Assembly: GCA_002286855.1 (NCBI GenBank) | Contig: NRSV01000070.1 | Coordinates: forward strand, 1 to 64,000 | Origin: Bipolaris cookei | Lineage: Eukaryota > Ascomycota > Dothideomycetes > Pleosporales > Pleosporaceae | Direction: 5' to 3' | DNA length: 64,000 bases | Shown here: in pieces, positions 56,191 through 64,000 of the stretch | How the letters are laid out: each line of letters starts with the position of its first letter | Numbering within the stretch: the stretch's first letter is position 1 | Translations under genes and position numbers: made by a program | Notes under the pieces: generated by a model | What the model saw: the letters and a program-made list of their open reading frames with translations, nothing else | Database searches by the model: none | What the model was told of the DNA's origin: nothing

Positions 56191-56307
56191 GACAAGATGG
56201 CCGAGCGGTTAAGGCGCATGACTCAAGCGAATAAAAAAGCTTTCCTTGCTTTGCGAGGAAGTATTCATGTAGAGAAATCTGCGTGGGTTCGAGTCCCACT
56301 CTTGTCA
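56191..56307 (+). tRNA. tRNA-Leu (anticodon CAA) with a 36-nt intron
   Basis: Acceptor GACAAGA (56191-56197) pairs with TCTTGTC (56300-56306). The D-arm is TGGCCGAGCGGTTAAGGCGC. The anticodon stem CATGA (56217-56221) pairs with TCATG (56265-56269) around CT-CAA-G; the anticodon is at 56224-56226. The intron (56228-56263) begins after base 37, the standard site. A long variable arm follows, as in class II tRNAs, then the T-arm GTGGG-TTCGAGT-CCCAC. Both internal promoter boxes are intact. Confidence 0.95.
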
Positions 56308-57149
56308 TCATCCTTCTTTTTTGCTCCCTGTGTGATCAGTTTTTTGGGTTAAATTGGTAACGCTGGGATGATGTATGGTCGTGGGTAGTGGCACGCAATG
56401 TATGGTGTTGGGTGTGTACTATTTTTTTTGCGCAAAATGTCTTCGGGATCGCGCAAAAGCCAAGTAGTGGCCGTGAAAGGAAAATAACTTCAAGTAGGAC
56501 ACAAATCATCAATGGAGCAATGTAGGCTGAAAAAAAGGCGGTCTATTCGCATTGGTGCCGCAGACATGTCAACTACAAACTACGTACATATAACTAAAGC
56601 GAGAAAAGCAAAAGGCACTAGACAAGGGGAATAGCGATGTACATAAAATATGGACAAGAGAAGCTAAATTAGCTAACAAGCAAAGAGGTCTTTTCACGGA
56701 AATAAGAGAACCGTGACCATGGGGGGTAGTGATGGTTCCTGCAGCGTCGATCCTGGGTGGCGTCTTGCACCTGATCTACAGCCCTTGGATGCTGTAATCA
56801 GAGAATGAAGAAAGGAATTGCGAGTTGTACGATAAGGGTGTGAGAAATCGATATAATCCGGAGAAAGGCGAAAGGCAAGACGGTGGTATTTTCCTGCAAA
56901 AAAAAAGAAGTAGCAAATATAAGAGGAACTGGAATTGGAAGCGTAAGCCAAAAAACGCCTAGCAGCCGTGAGGCATCCCAGTTTAACAAAAGAGGCATAT
57001 GGATAGGATATATCCGTTACGTCCGCGAGGACATTGGGTAGTCTGTTTTATAATCTCGCCATGGTATGCGAGACTGAAATGAAGGCCAAAGAGAAAAAAA
57101 TGTATGGGGATCGCCGAGACATGTTTCGGTATTTTGGTGTCCCCCAGAT
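56308..57149. other. Gene-free interval
   Basis: 3' flank of the CNL1 gene; a poly-T run just after the tRNA region (about 56,421) may end Pol III transcription. Nothing else supported. Confidence 0.45.
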
Positions 57150-57676
57150 TTATATGCGGCGTTCGAGGCGATCGACGCGGGCCTTGAAGCCTTTTACGAT
57201 TTCGCCAATGCGCCGGACCTTGTCGAATTCGACCTCAAGCTCGTCGATTTCGCGGAGGATGGCGCGGAAGCGGGCGATTTCCGCGTCGGCCATTGCCATT
57301 GCGTTACCCGCGCGGTCGTACTGCACTTGGGTTGCTGTTTGGGTCTGTTGGGTGAGCTGGGTGGGTGGTATTAGCTTTAGACGTCTATATATACCGCTGG
57401 ATGTGCTGTCTATTCTACTACAATGCAGGTGGAGGAAGGTGAAAAGAGAAAGAAACTCACGTATTGCCAGCGCTGCTGAATCGAATACATCAGACGATCA
57501 AAATGGGCGCTGAGCGCCTGCAAACTAGAAGGATCTAGGAGGAGACGGCCCTGGCTAGAGGCGTGAGAGGCAGCGCGCGACGAATTGGAGCCTTGCTGTG
57601 AGGCGGCAATTTGCTGCTGGAGATATCTGCTCTCGCTCGAGTTGAGGCCCAGTTCAGACACTGGGATGGCAGACAT
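57150..57676 (-). CDS. CNL1: BLOC-1 subunit CNL1-like protein
   Basis: Two exons on the minus strand, 57461-57676 and 57150-57356, with a 104-nt intron (GTGAGT...CCCAG); 140 aa. Start at the ATG 57676 (MSAIPVSELGLNSSESRYLQ). The family pattern is clear: a Gln/Ser-rich N-terminus, RAASHASSQGRLLLDPSSLQ, then a helical region with YDRAGNAMAMADAEIARF and ILREIDELEVEFDKVRRIGE, ending RVDRLERRI. CNL1 belongs to the BLOC-1 complex of endosomal sorting in fungi, where it works through coiled-coil contacts. Intact. Confidence 0.85.
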
Positions 57677-59070
57677 GTGCACATAATTATCTTAAGAACA
57701 TGGTCGGTCGGGTGGAACCTGCTTGGTCTCTCTGTGTGTCTGCTTTCCCTCTGGTGCGTATGTGTGTGTGTGTGTACGTGCAGGTGTGCAGGCGTGCGTG
57801 CGTGCGTATGTATGTGTGTATGTGTGGTGTGACGCCTCGTGCTTAATTTTAGCTGTAGCAATTGTTGCTAATGGGCTATGGAGCTGCTGGGGAACGTTAC
57901 GACATACATGCGTTGAGGAGGAAATGGGAGACGAGGGGGGTGGGGATATGCAAGCTGATGTTGTTTGGGACTATGGGGGACGGGGCGGCTGAGGCCCGCC
58001 AAGTGGCCGGCTAGGTATGGGGAGGGGAGAAGTGCCAGACAAACCTACCAGCCTATGTCACCCCCAAAAAAGCAAAAACCTGCGAACGCCCAACTATCCC
58101 ACACCCTCATCTCCTCTTAGCCCCGGCTGCAGCCCTACGTCCTGCCGCCCGAATCCCACTGGGTGTGCAGCTGTCTGGCGGTTGTGCAATAATTCTTGCA
58201 GCCGTGCTGTTGTTCGCGACGCTGCACGTATCGCAATCAAGCGAGCATACGGCAGTCGGCCGTCTGCAAGCCCCTCCTCTTTTTTCTCTTTCCAATCGTC
58301 CACCAGAACCCGCCACACGACGCTGAACCACCATGACCGTTGTGCTTTTTTGTACGCTTGTTTACCACCCCAGTGCTGTGCCATACAGAGCCACCGAAGC
58401 GCGGGACACCAACTCCGCATGCACACCCTCCTGCCTCGACGCGACAAGGATGTTCTGATTGTGCCGTTACGTCCATGGGTGAATGTCGACCCCACCAGCT
58501 CCCTTAGGGCGAGGAGGGGGTGGTGAACACAACTCCCGTCCGGCCATGGACGAACCAGATGCAGAAGGTGACAATGCCACGAGCAGCGTGATGAGCCCTT
58601 GCCGCTGCACTTATACACCGACAACCACGCCTCAATCAAACCTCTTTATGTGGCTTTCACAAAAGAGCACAAGACTTACCGAGGCAACAAGCCCCCTGCG
58701 CACAGCAGCCCTTCACCACGAAAATGGGTTGGATAAGCAAGACACCACTATCTCTGTGACGATGCGCTCGTGTCTGTCAAGACTCTGGCACATCTAACGC
58801 GTATCCTTGAAGATTTGGTATCAATAGTTAAAGTTTGTTTCATAAGACAACAAGGTTTAGATTTACCCATATTAGCTCCTAGCCTGGGGTATCCTGCTTA
58901 TTAAAAAAAAAGGAGAGCTGACTTGCTCATATTCGTTCAAGTCGTCATACATATACAGGTATAGTGGAAGACAAAAGGAAAAAGAAAGAGGTATATACAC
59001 CAATCCTACCAACGCTATGCACAAGGGAAGAGATAAGGGAAGTTGGGGCGGTCGCGTGACCATGAATGCT
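57677..59070. other. Upstream region of CNL1 and 3' flank of ferric reductase, with GT repeats
   Basis: A GT/GC-alternating purine-pyrimidine tract lies at about 57,759-57,832 (TGTGTG runs and repeated GCGTGC), directly upstream of CNL1. The overlapping ORFs at 58,017-58,797 on both strands have no domains. Confidence 0.55.
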
Positions 59071-61640
59071 TTATAAAGCGTAGTTCTCGGCATGAAGGAA
59101 GATTTCGTCGCGCCCACTGTCATTCCACACACTTCGTTGCAACTGCGCAACAGTCTCGCTAACACTGATGCGCATTGCCGGTGGTCCGCACACGAAGACA
59201 CAAGTACGTCTGCCAAAGTTTTTACTCAGCCCCCTGAGTAAATACGGTATATCTGGGCGTCCATATTCTGTGCTCCACCCGTCCTTCTTCTTGACGGCAG
59301 CAGGCAGAAAGGCAAAGCGCATCAGGTTCTTTTGGAACTCGGTGGGTGTCGAAGGAAAGCCAAAATCGAACCCTTGCGTAGTCTCAGTAGGGTTGTGAAC
59401 GATGCTAGGGGCCATTGCCCCAGAGCCGGCTGCAACAGCCTGTGAAATATCAAGAGAAAGGTTACGCTCCTGACGGCGGGCAGCCAATCCGCGTGGTGCC
59501 GGGGTAATGAGGTCAGGGTTCGAGCTATTTGCTGACCCTACGGAGATACTGCCGTTGTTGTGGTTGGGTCGTGGTGGGGCCAGATGACCCCTGTTGATAG
59601 GCAGCAAGTGCGCCTGTGGGAGTGCGGTAATGCTGTCTTCGTTCTCGCGTCGAAGTTCAGACTCCTTCTCTGGGTCGCCTTGCGCTTCGTCGCGGATGAG
59701 GGCTGAGTGTCGTTTGGACGAGACGCCGGACAAGCGATGTTCAGCGATATTCTGAAAAGCATCGTTGACCTTGTCGTGGAAGTAGAGCGACACTGGACGT
59801 GTCGGTGTCTTTGCACTAACCAGTCCACCAGCAAGGTTGCGCTTCGCTGCAGTGATGTAGAACTGGCATTCTACTGTTTCAGGCGGTGCATATTCTCGAC
59901 AGATGCGAAGTTCTTCCTTGAACCACTCCATCGTCTCAGGACGCTTGAGAGCCCAGATGACGTGAATTTTGCGTGTGACTGCTTTGCCATCGCGCATCTT
60001 TTTTATCAAGGATAGGAGTTGAGAGACAATGGCGGTAATACCGCTACCACCAGCAATAAGCACAACATCATCGAAGGCTTCGATGCGTCGCTGCATGCCT
60101 CCGTAGGGACCATCGATAAAGGCCCGGTACGTGTGCCATGGTCCGTGGTTGAGGGCATTCTCACGGACCTTCTTGGTGAAGCCACCAAATGGTCGGAAGA
60201 CCAGGACCATATCACGGTAGCCCTCACCGTATTCCGAAGGAAAATCTTCGCTACATAGCGAGGCGATAGTGAAAGGGTGGTTCTCGAATACAGAAATGCC
60301 AGGCATGCGGAGGTAGACGTATTGCCCAGGCCTCCATCTCATCTGAGTTGGAATGGTAATCTTGATGGCGTTTTCCGGCATGAGGGTCACGGCACACTCG
60401 TCGCCTATGAGCCATGACATACGTCCTGGGCGAGTCCAGTTTAGGTAAAATAGCCGCATGATATAGGAGGATAGCCATATGCCAAGGGTCGAGAGCAGGT
60501 AGTGCCAAGATGTGAGGTAGTTGTTGCAATGCCAAAACATCATGCCGAGGAAGACGATAGAGACTGGCACATGGAGCGCAACAAAAAGTTCGTACATTCG
60601 GTGGCGGAGAGGGGCGATCGAGTGTATACAAAGGAAACACAGGGGAACAAGCGCTGCGATACCTAAGACATGTCAGTTTCTGGCACATGACTGCTGAGAA
60701 TAGCAAACATACCTGTGCCGTAAATGTATATTCCATCGTTTTGCTGGAACAACTGTTGAAAAGACTCTCTCGCACCCTTTTCCCACACCGGAGTGACGTA
60801 AAAAGGGATGGTGTGCATGATGCTGAGACCCAGACAAATGTACGCTGCCCATCTGTGCAGCACATTCAATCGTTCATGGCTGATACCAGTCACCATGGAG
60901 ATGAGGTTGGCCTTCATCGCAAGCGCGACAATCCAAGGCATGAGAGCAACTGCCATCATGCTAGAGCGAACTGCCAGTGGAGGTGAGCCATAAGCAATGC
61001 TTTCCCAGAACAGTGGCTGAGGGATGGTGCAGTAGAGCACTCCTAAGATTAAAGCAAGTGATACGATCACAATTGTCGACAAAGATGGAAACACAATAGG
61101 CCTCCATCCTTTCTTGATCTGAATCTGCGGAGTTGGTCGATAGAAGATGAATCGAAAAAAGGCCACCATATTGTTAATTGGGCCCACTGAGGAAACACTA
61201 GATTGCTGTTTTGGCATACTTGGTAGCGGACCTTCGCGAGGAAAGAACTTCATGGTGGACTTGTCAGTATCAAGTACTGATAGCTCGTAGTCTGTGGCAG
61301 GAGATGATGTCTTCGAGGACTGTAATACCTCTTCTTGATGTAACGCTGTCCGGATCTTGTCCGTGAATAGGTGGTAGTATCGCATGAGCGCCGCAATGAC
61401 CAACAGAGGTATGCAAAAGTAGACATATGCCAACGCATATTTTCCACTTTTGTTCCATGGGTCGACGGTGTTGGCTTCTATCAAGCCGGGCGGACTTGTG
61501 CTGTTGAATGGGATATTCACCCGCCGTAGTAATGTTGAGACGGATTCCGCAATGTTGTGCTCGGCGTGTGATACAGCGATACCCAGCTGCCCCATGGCCA
61601 CGCCTGTCCGTGCCATGAGAGCTTCCCGAAGGGCTGACAT
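59071..61640 (-). CDS. Ferric/cupric reductase, NADPH-dependent transmembrane (FRE family)
   Basis: Two exons on the minus strand, 60713-61640 and 59071-60662, with a 50-nt intron (GTATGT...TCTTAG); 839 aa. The N-terminus is hydrophilic, then helices follow: YALAYVYFCIPLLVIAALM, SLSTIVIVSLALILGVLYC, and the ferric-reductase core with heme-ligand His in WAAYICLGLSIMHTIPF and in HRMYELFVALHVPV...FWHC. The FAD domain has HPFTIAS and the NADPH domain has GGSGITAIVSQLLSLI and CGPPAM. A Ser/Asn/Pro-rich insert separates the NADPH-binding parts. The enzyme reduces Fe3+ or Cu2+ at the cell surface before uptake. MSALREAL at 61640 is the first in-frame ATG. Intact; no permease or multicopper oxidase partner is nearby. 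Confidence 0.93.
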
Positions 61641-64000
61641 CTTCGAATTCGTATGTGGTGTTCGTAACAATCGGCGTGGTGTTTGTTTCGTAAATCACCT
61701 CTGCCAGCAGAAGTTGAATTGCAACGTAAACGCGTCCTGGACCGGCGAGTAATGGGTCCGAGAAGATGATTGCTTGAAGGACATCCGGGGTCCCGGTTCT
61801 ACATGGATGATGACAAGGTCAAGGCTCGTTTATTATGACCATGCGCTCCCGTGGCGCGGCGGAAACTGGATCCAGAATTGATATTATGCTGCGGTGTGTA
61901 GGATCCCGTCTAGTAAGAAGCTAGGTCCACCTCTTGTTTTTGCTTTGCGACGACGGTACCCGGTACAAATGCTCGCAGATGTTATCGAGACATCGGACGG
62001 GGCATGCGCGCTGAAAAGTAGATAGCGTGCGCGAGCAGGAGCCCAGTTCCTTAAGTCCTGTGGCCAAGTGGGGTGCAGGTGACTCGCAGGGGATAGGATT
62101 GTCGTATCGTGGCAGCAAATGGAGAATGATATTCTGCCGCTCACCAAAGCCTACGCTATTGGGCCAAGATGTGATTACCAGTCCAGGCCGGGGGCTTCTC
62201 AAAAGGGCAGTCTAGAGCCTAAAGCGCGCTGTCACATTCGCAGCCTGCAGCAAAACACATTAGATTATCGAAGGGCTTTGCAGCTATCACCGGAATGCGC
62301 TTCATGCACTGGGCCTTGCGCTGTGACTGGCGAGTAGCGGACGGCAAGGAAGCGGACCGATCTTGGTCTTTCCTTTTAAGTGAGGGGCGCTTTTGGTTGC
62401 GTCAGGCACCTCATGCTATCTGTGTGCTCTATGTCTGGTCCCTTGACATACGGACGTACGCACAAACATGACGGTTCTCCATGTCGGGCAGCCTTGGAGC
62501 TGTTGCACAGCGCGCACTGCTGTGTCGTGTACGTGGCCCTCTTTCCATCTTATGTGAGACATTTCATCATGTCGGGGCCGCAGCATAATCCTGCTCATCA
62601 GTCTAGGGCTCTAGCGTAGTCGTCGAGAGAACAAGACAGAAGCCGCAGTCGTATCACAAACCTTTGCCTGGATGTAGGGTTCCCGTCCGTCGGTAGGGCC
62701 AGCTCCGCCTGGTGGATGAGCGGATATCAGCATGGGGCTTGTCCTTCGTTCGCATGACCGCTGGGTGAGCGAATTGGAGGAATTGGGCCCTGAAGGCCCT
62801 GCTCAGGCTGCTTGCAGCCATGCACGGGAAGAGCGAGATGGTGGAGCGGGGTGGTGGTGTTGCGAGCCTTTGACTGGATGTCGATGGACATTGTAAGCGC
62901 CGGCCATCCCGGCTAGGACTAGCTCGTAAACAAGCTTTTCGAGGCTCGCCCGCCTGGCCACATCCGATCCTGGTTGGCTGCAAATCTTCATCCAACATTG
63001 CACACCGTCCAGTGCTGAGATGCACTACAGCATGAGCGTTGAGCTCGCCGCAATGCTCGGCACATGGCTCAAGAAGCAATTGGAATACTTAGTCAAGAGC
63101 TTCATCATACCGCCGAGCTCCGGCTGCCTTTCCGCTCCCTGACCTAAGCACCTGTATGCACACTAGCGAATGTCACAAGTGCGAAATGCCACTTTGCGAG
63201 CTCGCATTCGTCAAATGACCAAGAAGCGGTCACGGCTCGGCATCAATATTCGTACACTGGTCCGAGACGATGAAAATTCCGTGATGCAGTCACTGCCTCA
63301 ACGTCATCGCCTAGGTGGCCCAGGATGTGACCATTTCGCATCTGATCTCTACTCAACCGAGTAAGTACAAACAACCAGTCCATCATCAAGCAACCGTTAG
63401 CCGCTCTATGCACCCTTTCGAGGCCGCCCCGCACGTTAACACACATGGAAGATCCCTAACCGCCAGCCCTACGATCTTAGTCCACTTCAAGGCTATTTGA
63501 TTAGGGCTGGAGGCTTGAAGCTGTCAGCCCAAAGTGCCGGATTTTCAGGCACAGCTCGCAATCCAGACTCGTTACGCGCTCACCCATTGCGCAATGTATC
63601 GCTGGTGGCTGCAACTCTAATCGAACTTACTATATTGCCACATCTTAATGAGCCCTCCCCCCCCCCCCCCCCCCCCAAGCTTGCAGGTTATGCGCATCGT
63701 GAGCGCTTGGATGATGTCGTGGGCGTCTAGATGGGTCTCGGGGCGCTTTGGCCCGGTTCGAACACACTGTTGCTTGCTCATGCTGCTTGGCTATGTTCCC
63801 AACTTGCTTGCACACCAGACGAACGTGGGGTGGTGGGGGGAGGCGAGCCGAGCGCGCATATCCTCAGTTCAGTACGGTAACAACTTTGTGAAGCGCTGAT
63901 AAGGACATGGCAGCTGCAATATGCGAGTACAGATGCAATAACACTCGCTGTACGTACGTATCCAATCCGAGAGACGCATCCTTTCAGTCCATGAACACTA
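61641..64000. other. Gene-free interval at the window end
   Basis: No supported gene in 2.36 kb. A run of 20 C (63657-63676) is the main feature. Overlapping short ORFs (for example 61,884-62,202, 62,654-63,079 minus and 63,170-63,500 plus) lack domains and conserved motifs. Confidence 0.5.

Noticed and set aside
58017..58797. Overlapping ORFs of 169, 181 and 104 codons
   Set aside because: Both strands are open, there is no domain and the composition is not gene-like; probably 3' flank and promoter sequence.
62654..63079. 141-codon ORF on the minus strand near the window end
   Set aside because: No recognisable motif, and the opposite strand is also open; no splice or start context to support it.
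31850..64000. A secondary-metabolite cluster
   Set aside because: A methyltransferase, SDR, MFS and transcription factor occur, but no backbone enzyme (PKS, NRPS, terpene cyclase), and housekeeping genes are interleaved.

Overview
The window looks like nuclear DNA of a filamentous ascomycete (Pezizomycotina; a Pleosporales-type Dothideomycete is my guess, not shown). The reasons are short introns of 47-105 nt with GT/AG ends and CTRAC-like branch points, Fot1/pogo-type transposases, a Tad1-like LINE, and single-copy genes typical of moulds (TmpA-like protein, CNL1, Las17/WASP, 2-methylcitrate dehydratase, ferric reductase). Every multi-exon model below was checked by hand for splice sites and reading phase.

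Positions 1-31,850 form a repeat-rich, decayed island. It holds at least eleven Fot1/pogo-type transposase copies or fragments, a Tc1/mariner fragment split by a solo LTR, a degenerate Tad1-like LINE of about 5.7 kb (12,990-18,650, minus), a fragment of another LINE RNase H, and the gag end of a Gypsy-like element with tandem leader repeats. Five copies of one solo-LTR family and one copy of a second are present, most with 5-bp target duplications. A 1,756-bp sequence occurs twice in opposite orientation (4,676-6,431 and 19,665-21,420) with the same internal stop codons. Many stops read as CAA to TAA or TGG to TGA, the C-to-T pattern expected of repeat-induced point mutation (RIP). Host genes in the island are few: an apparently intact DUF3445 gene (2,289-3,551), a GH43 glycoside hydrolase with one stop at codon 25 (7,509-9,215), and a broken NB-ARC/STAND fragment cut near its P-loop (6,612-6,899).

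Positions 31,850-64,000 form a normal gene-rich compartment. In order: an MFS transporter (-), ribosomal protein eL43 (-), a secreted PEBP-like GPI protein (+), a SAM methyltransferase (-), an AYR1-like SDR (+), a decayed GT15 mannosyltransferase (+), a fungal transcription factor (-), Las17/WASP (+), mitochondrial 2-methylcitrate dehydratase (+), TmpA-like membrane protein (+), tRNA-Leu(CAA) with intron (+), BLOC-1 subunit CNL1 (-) and a ferric reductase (-). These are mostly unrelated housekeeping and surface genes, not a cluster. The methyltransferase and SDR are divergent and share a 556-bp spacer.

I did not find a convincing new defence or biosynthetic system. The strongest unusual signals are the solo-LTR family with U3 tandem repeats, an LTR sitting at a rearrangement joint, the large identical inverted repeat, and gene decay with RIP-like stops.
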